DNA of 43,445 nt from an uncultured Bacteroidaceae bacterium (GCA_905233285.1 CAJODY010000029.1:1-43445); one strand, 5' to 3'; shown: positions 30,843 through 39,727, counted from the stretch's first letter. The notes: generated from the letters alone by a model not told the origin. Program-made: numbers and translations.

Positions 30843-33458
30843 ATGGAAAATCAAGACAGAATTATTAAAGTTGACATCAACGAGACGATGAAGCAGTCGT
30901 TTATCGATTATTCTATGTCGGTAATCGTTGCTCGTGCTCTTCCTGATGTGCGTGATGGATTCAAACCTGTACACCGCCGTATCCTGTTCTCAATGGATAA
31001 GAACGGTATTACGTCGGATAAACCAACCAGAAAGTGTGCCCGTATCGTGGGTGATGTGCTCGGTCACTTACACCCGCACGGCGACAGCTCTGTATATGGA
31101 GCGCTGGTACGTCTGGCTCAGCCTTGGGCTATGCGTTATACGCTGGTTGACGGACAGGGTAACTTCGGTTCGGTGGACGGTGACGGTGCTGCTGCGATGC
31201 GTTATACTGAGGCAAGGCTCTCGAAGATTGGTGAGTCTATGCTGCAGGATATCGACAAGGAGACGGTTGACATGGAGAACAACTTTGATGATTCGGAGAA
31301 GGAACCGACGGTGCTGCCTACACGTATTCCCAACCTGCTGGTGAACGGTGCGACTGGTATCGCCGTTGGTATGGCTACAAATATACCTACTCACAATCTG
31401 GGTGAGGTGATTGACGGATGTGTGGCTTTCATCGATAATCCGGAGATGACAACTCTGGAGCTGATGCAGTATATCAAAGGACCGGACTTCCCGACCGGTG
31501 GTATCATCTGCGGTATCGACGGAGTGAAGGAGGCTTACGAGACCGGACGCGGACGTATCATCGTGCGCAGTAAGACTGAGATTGAGAGCGACGGCAATCA
31601 CGATAAGATTATCGTAAACGAGATTCCTTATAACGTAAATAAGTCGGAGCTCATCAAGAAGATTGCCGACCTGGTGAACGAGAAGAAGATTGACGGCATC
31701 AGCAATGTGAACGACGAGTCGGACCGCGAAGGTATGCGTATCGTCATTGACGTGAAGAGGGAGGCTAATGCTAATGTCATTCTGAACAAGCTGTACAAGA
31801 TGACCGAACTGCAGTCGAGTTTCCCTGTGAACAGCATCGCTATCGTGAAGAAGCGTCCGAAGTTGTTGTCGCTACGCGACTGCATTAGATATTTCGTTGA
31901 GCACCGTCACGATGTGACTATACGTCGCACTGAATTTGACAAACGTAAGGCCGAGGAGCGTGCTCATCTGTTGGAGGCTCTCATCATTGCATCGGACAAT
32001 ATTGACGAGGTTGTACAAATCATCAAGTCGTCGAAGGAGCCGGCAGAGGCTATCCAGCGACTGATGGACCGCTTCGGATTTGACGAGCCGCAGGCTAAGT
32101 TCGTAGTTGAGATGCGTCTGCGTCAGCTCACCGGTCTGCAGCAGGATGCTTTGCATGCTGAATATGACGAGTTGCAGAAACTCATCACTTACTTGCAGCA
32201 GATTCTTGACGACCCTGAACTCTGCAAGAAGGTAATGAAGGACGACCTGCTGGAAGTCAAGGAGAAGTTCGGCGATGAGCGTCGTACTATGATTGACTAT
32301 ACTGCAAGCGAGAACTTCAACCCAGAGGATTTCTATCCGAATGTTCCAGTTGTAATCACAGTAAGCCACCTCGGATATATCAAGCGTACTCCGCTGAATG
32401 AGTTCCGTGCTCAGGGTAGAGGCGGCATCGGTGTGAAGGGTGGAACAAGTCGTGACGGCGATTTCATTGAGAATATCTACACTGCATATACTCACAATAC
32501 TCTGCTCTTCTTCACTCAGAAGGGACGTTGTTTCTGGATGAAAGGTTACGAGGTGCCGGAAGGCGAACGCAGCGGAAAGGGCAGAGCTATTCAGAACCTG
32601 CTGAACATAGAGAGCGATGATAAGGTGACGGCTATCCTATGTGTAAGGAAGTTCAACGATCCAGAGTATGTGGCTTCGCGCAATATCATATTCTGTACGA
32701 AGAATGGTGTGGTGAAGAAGACAAGCCTGCAAGACTATTCACGTCCACGTTCTAACGGCCTGAACGCTATTAATATCAATGATGGAGACCGAGTAATCGA
32801 AGTACTGCTTACAAACGGTTCGGACGAAATCATCATTGCAAGCCGCAGCGGCAGGGCTATCCGATTCAACGAACAGACTGTACGCAACATGGGTAGAAAT
32901 GCTACCGGTGTGCGTGCCATCAGACTGGAAGAGGACGGCGAGGACGAGGTAGTAGGTATGATTTCAATCAGAAAGCCGGAAGGATTCGACGAAGCAATGG
33001 CTGAAATTGAAGCTATCGAGAATGATGAGGAACGCGAAGCAGCATTGGAGGCTAAACAGACTGAATGGCCAGAGATGCCGACAATACTCGTACTGTCGGA
33101 GAAGGGTGTGGGCAAGCGTTCGGCTCTGGATACTTACCGCATCACGAACCGTAACGGAAAGGGTGTGAAGACTATTGCTGTGACGGAGAAGACAGGTAAG
33201 CTGGTAGCTATAAAGAGTGTAACACTCGACCAGGATATCATGATTATCAATAAGTCGGGTATCACGATACGTATAGCCGTAGCCGACATCAAGCAGTCGG
33301 GACGTCTGACTCAGGGTGTGAAGATCATTGACATACAGAAGAGAAACGATGTTATCTCAAGTGTATGTGTGGTTGAACACGAAGAGGAGGAAGAGGAACC
33401 CCTTCCTAATCTCCCCCATGATGGGGAGGAACTGGAAACAGTGAACAATGAACTATAA
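30843..33458 (+). CDS. gyrA: DNA gyrase subunit A
   Basis: 871 residues. Breakage-reunion domain with VRDGFKPVHRRIL, the quinolone region HLHPHGDSSVYGALVRLAQPW (Asp81, Ser82, Gly86) and catalytic Tyr121 in AMRYTEARLS. The C-terminal beta-pinwheel begins near 505 and carries a GyrA-box-like QGRGGIG (524-530) instead of the E. coli QRRGGKG, supporting GyrA over ParC. Length is near E. coli (875). The last ~25 residues (acidic Glu run, then PLPNLPHDGEE and LETVNNEL) are encoded by a palindromic repeat core and a 7-base spacer repeat rather than conserved pinwheel sequence. Confidence 0.96.
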   Translation: MENQDRIIKVDINETMKQSFIDYSMSVIVARALPDVRDGFKPVHRRILFSMDKNGITSDKPTRKCARIVGDVLGHLHPHGDSSVYGALVRLAQPWAMRYTLVDGQGNFGSVDGDGAAAMRYTEARLSKIGESMLQDIDKETVDMENNFDDSEKEPTVLPTRIPNLLVNGATGIAVGMATNIPTHNLGEVIDGCVAFIDNPEMTTLELMQYIKGPDFPTGGIICGIDGVKEAYETGRGRIIVRSKTEIESDGNHDKIIVNEIPYNVNKSELIKKIADLVNEKKIDGISNVNDESDREGMRIVIDVKREANANVILNKLYKMTELQSSFPVNSIAIVKKRPKLLSLRDCIRYFVEHRHDVTIRRTEFDKRKAEERAHLLEALIIASDNIDEVVQIIKSSKEPAEAIQRLMDRFGFDEPQAKFVVEMRLRQLTGLQQDALHAEYDELQKLITYLQQILDDPELCKKVMKDDLLEVKEKFGDERRTMIDYTASENFNPEDFYPNVPVVITVSHLGYIKRTPLNEFRAQGRGGIGVKGGTSRDGDFIENIYTAYTHNTLLFFTQKGRCFWMKGYEVPEGERSGKGRAIQNLLNIESDDKVTAILCVRKFNDPEYVASRNIIFCTKNGVVKKTSLQDYSRPRSNGLNAININDGDRVIEVLLTNGSDEIIIASRSGRAIRFNEQTVRNMGRNATGVRAIRLEEDGEDEVVGMISIRKPEGFDEAMAEIEAIENDEEREAALEAKQTEWPEMPTILVLSEKGVGKRSALDTYRITNRNGKGVKTIAVTEKTGKLVAIKSVTLDQDIMIINKSGITIRIAVADIKQSGRLTQGVKIIDIQKRNDVISSVCVVEHEEEEEEPLPNLPHDGEELETVNNEL

Positions 33459-33468
33459 ACTATTAACC
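33404..33468 (+). repeat. Palindromic core plus 7-base repeat covering the gyrA 3' end
   Basis: CCCCCATGATGGGGAGG (33413-33429) matches the element at 23754-23770 (one base differs). It runs directly into GGAAACA, GTGAACA, ATGAACT, ATAAACT, ATTAACC (33434-33468). The gyrA stop codon (TAA, 33456-33458) lies within the heptamer run, so both repeats are translated as the protein tail. Confidence 0.8.
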
Positions 33469-33485
33469 CAATAATCTACAAAGTC

Positions 33486-34700
33486 ATGAAGAAAATTATC
33501 ATTGCATGTGCACTTTTGGTTGCGATGGCTGCCAATGCACAAAAACCTCTGAACAACAAGAGTCAGGTAAGTAAGGCTGAAGCTGCTATGACTGAAGCAC
33601 AGAAAGACCCGAAGAACATAAACTTTGAAAAACTGGCAGAGGCTGAAGCCCTCATCGCTCCATGTCTGAATGAAGGACTGGCTAAGGATATGCCGAAGAC
33701 TTGGTTCATCGCAGGACGTATCGAAACATTCAAGATGCAGAAGATGCTCAATGACCGTGTTGCCAACGGTGGACAGATGGACTACGACGCATTCTTTGAC
33801 AATCAGTATAAGATTGTGAAGTATTTCTCAGAGTGTGACCGTCTGGAACATACTCCGGATGCAAAGGGTAAGATGCCTAAGGAGGAATATCGTCCGCAGA
33901 TTCGCCAGACTGCAATACAGTGTCGTGCCAACCTACGTATTGCCGGTGGACAGAACGCCGTAAAGAATCCTGAGAAGGCTATCTTCTACATCAACGAGTA
34001 TAAGAATTCGGCTGGCAACACAATCTTCGAAGGTATTGAAGAGTTGAAGCCTGAGAACGACAAGGATATGCCTGACGTATCGTACTTCCTGGCTACTGCA
34101 CTGAAGGCAAAGGGTGACCCTGATGCAGCTGTACCTGAACTGGAGAAAGCTCTCGCATCGCAGCAGTATGCCAAGGGTGCTCTCGGTGAGTTGGCTTCTT
34201 ATTACCAGCAGAAGGGAGACAAGCAGACTGCTCTGAAATACTATCAGCAGGGATGGGAGAAATATCCTGACGAGCCTATCTTCGGACGTATGCTGCTCTC
34301 TACTCAATTCAACCTTGACGACCTCGACGGTGCACTGGCCACAGCAAAGGCTATGCAGGAGAAATTCCCCGACGATGACTTCGCATTCACTACTGAAGGT
34401 CATATTCTCTTCAAGAACAGAAAGTATGCAGAGGCAAAGGAAGCTTATCTGAAGGCTCACAAAATCAACCCTGTACCAACCAACAATATCCAGGGTGCTG
34501 CACAGTCGTCATGGATGCAGCTCAGCACTGACGAGAAGAATAAGGAACTGCAGCAGGAGACTCTTGAACTGTATAAGCTGTATGAAAGCGATGCTCCAGA
34601 AGATTTCGCAAACTGGGGCGAGGCTCTTTACATTCTTTACACTAATGCTCAGCAGCCAGATAAAGCAAAGGCTTACAAGAAGTATCACAGTGGTAAGTAA
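33486..34700 (+). CDS. Secreted TPR protein
   Basis: 404 residues with a signal peptide (MKKIIIACALLVAMAANAQ). TPR helices are visible from about 190: PDVSYFLATALKAKGDPDAAVPELEKALA, AKGALGELASYYQQKGDKQTALKYYQQGWEKYPDEP, DDDFAFTTEGHILFKNRKYAEAKEAYLKAHKINP. The N-terminal half is helical and charged (KAEAAMTEAQKDPKN) without a named domain. It is probably periplasmic; no partner can be named. A hairpin terminator follows at 34730. Confidence 0.85.
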   Translation: MKKIIIACALLVAMAANAQKPLNNKSQVSKAEAAMTEAQKDPKNINFEKLAEAEALIAPCLNEGLAKDMPKTWFIAGRIETFKMQKMLNDRVANGGQMDYDAFFDNQYKIVKYFSECDRLEHTPDAKGKMPKEEYRPQIRQTAIQCRANLRIAGGQNAVKNPEKAIFYINEYKNSAGNTIFEGIEELKPENDKDMPDVSYFLATALKAKGDPDAAVPELEKALASQQYAKGALGELASYYQQKGDKQTALKYYQQGWEKYPDEPIFGRMLLSTQFNLDDLDGALATAKAMQEKFPDDDFAFTTEGHILFKNRKYAEAKEAYLKAHKINPVPTNNIQGAAQSSWMQLSTDEKNKELQQETLELYKLYESDAPEDFANWGEALYILYTNAQQPDKAKAYKKYHSGK

Positions 34701-34726
34701 ACAAGTAGTAAAATTAAACAAAACGG

Positions 34727-34775
34727 AAAGCCAACGACTATCACCTGTAGAAGGGTGATAAGTCGTTTGGCGTTT
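34727..34775 (+). terminator. Hairpin terminator after the TPR gene
   Basis: GCCAACGACTATCACC (34730-34745) pairs with GGTGAT-A-AGTCG-T-TTGGC (34754-34771), 16 pairs with two bulged bases, around an 8-base loop; GTTT follows. It separates the TPR gene from the nitroreductase gene. Confidence 0.7.
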
Positions 34776-34794
34776 CATAATAAAGCATTTGAAT

Positions 34795-35322
34795 ATGGAT
34801 TTCAAAGACCTGGTACAGAAACGACGCAGCATACGTAAGTTCACGGACGAGGAGATAAGCAGTGAGGAACTACAACTGATTCTGAGAGCTGCGTTGATGT
34901 CACCCACAAGCAAGGGAACAAGGGCATGGCATTTCATCGTGGTAGATGATAAGGATATGCTGGAGAAGATGTCGAACGTGAGAGAGATGGGCAGTCAGTT
35001 TGTTGCCGGAGCAGCTGTTGCAATCGTGGTACTTGGTGACAGGGACGTGACTGATGCATGGGTGGAAGATGCAGCATTGGCAGCAGTAACCATGCAGTAT
35101 CAGGCAGCCGAACTGGGACTGGGTAGTTGCTGGTGTCATATACGTAACAGATTCTCTGCCGTACAGGAACCAGCTGACAATCTGCTGCGATTCCTGCTGA
35201 AATATCCTGAGAATCTGACCGCCGAGTGTATTATCGGTATAGGACATCCTGCCATCGAACGTAAGTTGCAGGACGAGGACGGACTGAAGTGGGAGAATGT
35301 AAGTGTTTACAAAAAGGACTGA
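34795..35322 (+). CDS. Nitroreductase-family flavoprotein
   Basis: 175 residues: MDFKDLVQKRRSIRKFTDEEIS (FMN-binding Arg pair), LMSPTSKGTRAWHFIVV, and AAELGLGSCWCHIRN, all typical of FMN-dependent nitroreductases. It may reduce quinones or nitro compounds; substrate unknown. A TTG at 34789 opens the frame earlier, but the ATG fits the family. It is 3 bases from kdsC, so they are co-transcribed. Confidence 0.92.
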   Translation: MDFKDLVQKRRSIRKFTDEEISSEELQLILRAALMSPTSKGTRAWHFIVVDDKDMLEKMSNVREMGSQFVAGAAVAIVVLGDRDVTDAWVEDAALAAVTMQYQAAELGLGSCWCHIRNRFSAVQEPADNLLRFLLKYPENLTAECIIGIGHPAIERKLQDEDGLKWENVSVYKKD

Positions 35323-35325
35323 AAG

Positions 35326-35844
35326 ATGATTAACTACGACCTGACAAAGATAAAGGCTCTGTTCTTCGACGTTGACGGTGTGCTGTCGGCAGAGACTATC
35401 GGAATGCATCCGAACGGCGAACCGATGCGCACTATCAATATCAAGGACGGCTATGCGATGCAGCATGCTGTAAAATGTGGACTGATAGTTGCCATTATCA
35501 CTGGAGGCAAGACCGAAAGCATCAGAAAACGCTATGAAGGTCTGGGCATCAAGGATGTGTATCTGGGTGTCGCTGTGAAGATAAAGAAGTATGACGAGTT
35601 GAAGGAAAAGTACGGACTGAAGGACGAGGAAATTCTGTATATGGGTGACGATGTGCCCGACTACGAAGTGATGAAACGTTGTGGACTGCCTTGCTGTCCT
35701 GCTGATGCTGCTCCTGAGATTAAGGAGATGTCAACGTATGTATCGCAGAAACGCGGCGGTATGGGTTGCGGCAGGGATGTGTTGGAACAGGTGTTGAAGG
35801 CTCAGGGATTGTGGATGCACAACTCAAAGGCATTCGGATGGTGA
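35326..35844 (+). CDS. kdsC: KDO-8-phosphate phosphatase (HAD family)
   Basis: 172 residues of the YrbI/KdsC type, without a cap domain. The HAD nucleophile motif is [10 protein letters not shown] (Asp15, Asp17); [19 protein letters not shown] and [28 protein letters not shown] follow in the expected order. It removes phosphate from KDO-8-P for lipopolysaccharide inner core. Asp15/Asp17 and the GDD pair are intact. nitroreductase-kdsC-maf form a compact run. Confidence 0.93.
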   Translation: MINYDLTKIKALFFDVDGVLSAETIGMHPNGEPMRTINIKDGYAMQHAVKCGLIVAIITGGKTESIRKRYEGLGIKDVYLGVAVKIKKYDELKEKYGLKDEEILYMGDDVPDYEVMKRCGLPCCPADAAPEIKEMSTYVSQKRGGMGCGRDVLEQVLKAQGLWMHNSKAFGW

Positions 35845-35850
35845 TGATAA

Positions 35851-35885
35851 TGGTTAAAGGTTAAGGGTTAAAGTTAATGGTTAAT
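35851..35885 (+). repeat. 7-base tandem repeat across the maf start codon
   Basis: The spacer between kdsC and maf carries TAATGG then TTAAAGG, TTAAGGG, TTAAAGT, TAATGGT, TAATGAG. The maf ATG (35877) lies inside the run, so the first few codons (Met-Val-Asn-Glu) are repeat-derived. Confidence 0.75.
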
Positions 35886-36452
35886 GAGAAATATAAGATA
35901 ATCTTAGCATCGAATTCTCCGAGGAGGAAGGAGTTGCTCGGTGGTTTGGGACTGCCTTTCGAGGTGAGGACTAAGAGCGGTATTGACGAGAGTTATCCAG
36001 AGGGACTGAACGGAGAAGAGATAGCCCTGTATATTTCTAAAAAAAAAGCTGAGACATACAAGAAGGATATGGCGGATGACGAACTTGTCATTACTGCTGA
36101 CACGATTGTGTATGTTGAGGGCGAAGTGCTGGGAAAACCAAAGGACAAAGAGGATGCACGACGTATGTTCCACCTGATGAGGGGTAGGGAGCACCAGGTC
36201 ATAACCGGGGTGTGTATTGTAACTAAAGAAAAGACGGTTCAGTTTGCAAGTGTGACAGACGTCACATTCGCACAGCTGACTGACGAAGAAATAGATTACT
36301 ATATCGACAGGTACAAACCATTCGACAAGGCAGGAGCTTACGGCATTCAGGAATGGATAGGGTATGTCGGCATAACTGGCATCAAAGGGTCATATTATAA
36401 TGTAGTTGGACTTCCTGTGCAGAGACTCTATACGGCGTTGAAGAGTTTTTAG
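35877..36452 (+). CDS. maf: Maf-like nucleotide pyrophosphatase (dTTP/UTP type)
   Basis: 191 residues. The Maf motif ILASNSPRRKELLGGLGLPFEV (9-30) and ADTIVYVEGEVLGKPKDKEDARRMFHLMRGREHQVITGV are clear, with the acidic pair typical of the YhdE subtype. It hydrolyses non-canonical or specific NTPs to NMPs; historic name septum formation inhibitor. The stop codon sits in another 7-base repeat (36445-36472). Confidence 0.95.
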   Translation: MVNEKYKIILASNSPRRKELLGGLGLPFEVRTKSGIDESYPEGLNGEEIALYISKKKAETYKKDMADDELVITADTIVYVEGEVLGKPKDKEDARRMFHLMRGREHQVITGVCIVTKEKTVQFASVTDVTFAQLTDEEIDYYIDRYKPFDKAGAYGIQEWIGYVGITGIKGSYYNVVGLPVQRLYTALKSF

Positions 36453-36472
36453 CGTTTAGTTTTTAGATGAAA
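36445..36472 (+). repeat. 7-base tandem repeat spanning the maf stop codon
   Basis: GTTTTTA, GCGTTTA, GTTTTTA, GATGAAA. The maf TAG (36450-36452) lies across the first and second units, and the run ends at the next gene's start (36472). Confidence 0.7.
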
Positions 36473-37683
36473 TGAAAAAGAGTATTTTTAGGATTATAAT
36501 GTTTTTCATACTACTGACTTATGGAGTTGGGAGTATGGGACAGACTCCTTATAAACGTTCTGTTTTGGTAAGGGAACTGAAGTATAACATCAAGGACGGG
36601 GAGTATAAGAAGGCAATAGAAAACGTTAAGCGTGCATTCGAGCAGTATCCGGAGGAGACGCGTCAGGATGCCGATTACTATTATTATAATGTGTTGGCAA
36701 ACCACAACCTGGCTCTGGAAGAAGCAAAGAAGATGTATCTGCAGGATAAGCCCGACACGACGAAGTATTTCAAATTCGTGTACACCACGGTTGTCGATGC
36801 TCTGACCTGTGACAGCCTAGGAAAGATTCCGAACGCGAAAGGAAAGGTAAACAACAAATATCACAAGGATATGCAGAATATTCTGGGTGTGGATGTGCCC
36901 AAGATGCCTGCTGCATCGAAGTATTTTTTCCAGAAGCAGGATTACGACAGAGCTTATGATTTTGCTGATTTGTATATCAGTCTGAACGATTCGGTGGATG
37001 AGGAGGTGAGTACAGTTGCAACTGTGGCTGTTTTGTCGGCTTATGCAAAGAACGAATACAAGAAAGCCGTAAAACATGACAGTACAGCCCTGACAGACAG
37101 TTTGAGACACGAACAGTTGCTGGAGGTGATATGTCTGTGTTATGAGCAGTTGAAGGATACTGTAAACTATGAACGAAGACTGGAGGATGGTATTCAGAGG
37201 TATCCAAAGAACAAGTATTTCTACGCTTCATTAGCTAATCTGTATAATTCGCAACATAAATACAGAAAGGCACTCGAAACGATAAAAGAGGTGATTAAGG
37301 CTGACTGCTGCAACAGAGACCTTTGGTTTATAAAGGGTACGGAAGAGATGCACCTGAGCGAAAGAGACAGCGCACTCTGTTCGTTCATTAAGGCTACGGA
37401 GATACAGGAAGACGATGCAGAATCGTATTCGCACATCGGAAATATATACCTGATAATGTCGCATAGCATCTACGAGCAACAGAAGGCTGCGAAAGGTAAG
37501 GAACTGAGGATGCTGAAAGAGCAGCTGAATACTGCATATAAAAATGCAAAGTCTGCTTATGAACAGGCAAGGAAGTATGCAGAACAGAGGACAGAATTGT
37601 GGCTGCAGGGACTGAAGGAGGTTTACTACGAACTCAACCTTGGAAAAGAACTCATGATGCTCGAAAGGAAATATCCGCAGTAA
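36472..37683 (+). CDS. Exported TPR protein of unknown role
   Basis: 403 residues. A signal peptide (RIIMFFILLTYGVGSMGQ) precedes TPR-like helical repeats: YNIKDGEYKKAIENVKRAFEQYPEE, YFFQKQDYDRAYDFADLYISLND, YFYASLANLYNSQHKYRKALETIKEVIKADC, and SYSHIGNIYLIMSHSIYEQQKAAKGK. The second half has a coiled-coil-like stretch (KELRMLKEQLNTAYKNAKSAYEQARKYA). No enzyme motif is seen. ispE follows after 38 bases and the order kdsC-maf-TPR-ispE suggests one operon. Confidence 0.82.
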   Translation: MKKSIFRIIMFFILLTYGVGSMGQTPYKRSVLVRELKYNIKDGEYKKAIENVKRAFEQYPEETRQDADYYYYNVLANHNLALEEAKKMYLQDKPDTTKYFKFVYTTVVDALTCDSLGKIPNAKGKVNNKYHKDMQNILGVDVPKMPAASKYFFQKQDYDRAYDFADLYISLNDSVDEEVSTVATVAVLSAYAKNEYKKAVKHDSTALTDSLRHEQLLEVICLCYEQLKDTVNYERRLEDGIQRYPKNKYFYASLANLYNSQHKYRKALETIKEVIKADCCNRDLWFIKGTEEMHLSERDSALCSFIKATEIQEDDAESYSHIGNIYLIMSHSIYEQQKAAKGKELRMLKEQLNTAYKNAKSAYEQARKYAEQRTELWLQGLKEVYYELNLGKELMMLERKYPQ

Positions 37684-37721
37684 TTTTTCGTTTATTTTTA
37701 ATAAAACATCCCCCAAAGATA

Positions 37722-38552
37722 ATGATACTGTTTCCAAATGCAAAAATAAATATCGGTCTGAACGTTGTGGAACGTCGTCCCGACGGATACCATAATCTGG
37801 AAAGTATTTTCTATCCGATAAACATTTACGACCGTTTGCAGATAGAACCCAATGAGGAAAAGGTGTCGGGGGTATGCAGTGTGGAATTGTCTGGAATTGC
37901 AATACAAGGAGCCGTAGAGGATAACCTTGTAGTCAAGGCATATAATCTGATTTGGGAAAGGTATCATATCCCAGCCGTAAAGGTGAAGTTGAGTAAACTT
38001 ATTCCGATGGGTGCCGGACTGGGAGGAGGCTCGAGCGATGCTGCATATATGCTGAAAGGACTCAATGAGTTGTTCGACCTGAATATTCCGGAAGAGGAGT
38101 TGGAAGAGATGGCTGCAAAGCTTGGTGCCGATTGTGCAATCTTCATTAAGAATAAACCTGTGTTTGCTACGGGAATTGGAAATATCTTCCATTACGATGT
38201 AAATATTCCACCGTTGACCGGTAAGTATCTCTTACTCGTGAAACCAGAAGTGTTCGTATCGACACGCGATGCTTATTCTATGATTCATCCGCAACAGCCG
38301 CAATATAGTCTGACGGAGAGTATAAATATGCCTATTGCTCAATGGAAAGAAAAAATTGTGAACGATTTTGAAAAGAGTGTGTTTGCAAAATTTCCACTGA
38401 TAGGTCAGGTAAAGGATACTCTGTACGAGATGGGAGCTGAATATGCAAGCATGTCGGGCAGCGGGTCGTCGGTTTTCGGTATTTTCAATGCTCCTGTTGA
38501 GGGTTTTGAGGATAAATTTGACGGTATGTTCTCGGTACAAATTAAAATGTAA
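37722..38552 (+). CDS. ispE: 4-diphosphocytidyl-2-C-methyl-D-erythritol kinase
   Basis: 276 residues. A GHMP kinase of the MEP isoprenoid pathway. Motifs: FPNAKINIGLNVVERRPDGYHNLES (Lys8), the ATP loop PMGAGLGGGSSDAAYM (95-110), LGADCAIFI with the catalytic Asp137, and ASMSGSGSSVFGIF near the end. The start is set by homology at 37722; an in-frame extension to 37599 lies inside the previous gene. Only 4 bases separate its stop from the next ATG. Confidence 0.96.
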   Translation: MILFPNAKINIGLNVVERRPDGYHNLESIFYPINIYDRLQIEPNEEKVSGVCSVELSGIAIQGAVEDNLVVKAYNLIWERYHIPAVKVKLSKLIPMGAGLGGGSSDAAYMLKGLNELFDLNIPEEELEEMAAKLGADCAIFIKNKPVFATGIGNIFHYDVNIPPLTGKYLLLVKPEVFVSTRDAYSMIHPQQPQYSLTESINMPIAQWKEKIVNDFEKSVFAKFPLIGQVKDTLYEMGAEYASMSGSGSSVFGIFNAPVEGFEDKFDGMFSVQIKM

Positions 38553-38556
38553 GGCT

Positions 38557-39669
38557 ATGAACGTTAAATTCCTTGATTTACAGGCAATAAACCAATCGTT
38601 CGGAAAGGAACTCACAGATGCCTCCAATGGTGTAATCAATTCCGGTTGGTATCTGAGAAGCTCGCAGACAGAGGCTTTCGAAGCAGAGTGGGGGACTTAC
38701 TGCAATGCCAAGTATGCTGTAGGAGTTGGTAACGGACTCGATGCGTTGCGACTTGTCCTGATGTCTTGGAAAATCATGTACGGATGGAAAGATGGAGATG
38801 AGGTAATTGTGCCGTCTAACACCTTCATTGCTACCGCCTTAGCTGTGTCACAAGCAGGACTGAAACCCACGTTTTGTGATGTAAATCAGGAAGATGCGTT
38901 GATTTGTGCAGATGAAAACTATCTGAAATCTGTTATAACTCCCAATACGAGATGTATCATTCCTGTACATCTATATGGAAAGGTTGCCAATCTGAATAAA
39001 TTGTACGAATTTGCTAAAAATCAGGGAATTCAGATACTTGAAGATGCTTGCCAGAGTCACGGAGCAAAAACTGACTACAAGGGAAATCGTACATGTGCTT
39101 ACAGTTTTTATCCAGGAAAGAATCTCGGAGCTTTGGGTGATGGCGGTTGTGTGACGACAGACGACAAGGAACTGGCGACTTTGGTACGTAATCTAGCCAA
39201 TTATGGTCAGACGATAAAGTATCTGCATGATTATCAAGGACTGAATTCTCGTCTTGATGAGATACAAGCTGCTATTCTGCGAGTTAAACTTCGCAGACTT
39301 GACGCTGACAATCAACGACGTATTAACATTGCAAAATACTACTACAGCGAAATTTCTTCAGAATTTGCTGGAAAAGAGAATAATCAACTGAAATTCGTTG
39401 CTGACGGAAGTCACGTTTATCACATTTTCCCATATATATGTGAGAATCGTCTGAATACTCAACAATTTTTGAAGGAAAACAGAATAGAAACGCAAATCCA
39501 TTATCCGGTTCCATGTCATAAGCAGAAAGCATATCATTCGTATAAAGACGTAAAATTGAAAAATGCAGAGTTTTTTGCTGAACACGAATTGTCGTTGCCA
39601 ATTTCACCAGTTATGACAGACGAAGCGGTGGAATATGTTATCAGAAATCTTAAGAACGTTAACAACTAG
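38557..39669 (+). CDS. DegT/DnrJ/EryC1/StrS sugar aminotransferase (FdtB-like)
   Basis: 370 residues, PLP-dependent. GNGLDALRLVLM (59-70), VPSNTFIATALAVSQAG, EDACQSHGA (162-170), and the PLP lysine Lys188 in YPGKNLGALGDGG are all present, with NSRLDEIQAAILRVKL and IHYPVPCHKQKAY. The closest named groups (FdtB, QdtB) aminate dTDP-3-keto-6-deoxyhexoses. With the FdtA-like cupin at 16.2-17.7 kb it could make a dTDP-3-amino-3,6-dideoxyhexose; this pairing is inferred. The second half is more A/T-rich than ispE. It is followed by a 9-base repeat beginning in its stop codon. Confidence 0.9.
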   Translation: MNVKFLDLQAINQSFGKELTDASNGVINSGWYLRSSQTEAFEAEWGTYCNAKYAVGVGNGLDALRLVLMSWKIMYGWKDGDEVIVPSNTFIATALAVSQAGLKPTFCDVNQEDALICADENYLKSVITPNTRCIIPVHLYGKVANLNKLYEFAKNQGIQILEDACQSHGAKTDYKGNRTCAYSFYPGKNLGALGDGGCVTTDDKELATLVRNLANYGQTIKYLHDYQGLNSRLDEIQAAILRVKLRRLDADNQRRINIAKYYYSEISSEFAGKENNQLKFVADGSHVYHIFPYICENRLNTQQFLKENRIETQIHYPVPCHKQKAYHSYKDVKLKNAEFFAEHELSLPISPVMTDEAVEYVIRNLKNVNN

Positions 39670-39727
39670 TAGCCCTAGTAATTCTAGTTCAACTAGTAGT
39701 CCTAGTACATCTAGTAAAACTAGTGAA
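39665..39727 (+). repeat. 9-base tandem repeat after the aminotransferase gene
   Basis: Seven 9-base units with the shared core CTAGT: ACTAGTAGC, CCTAGTAAT, TCTAGTTCA, ACTAGTAGT, CCTAGTACA, TCTAGTAAA, ACTAGTGAA. The gene's TAG stop (39667-39669) is part of the first unit. Confidence 0.9.

Noticed and set aside
37599-37721. Longer ispE start inside the TPR gene
   Set aside because: The added 41 residues overlap the upstream gene in another frame and are not part of the IspE family.
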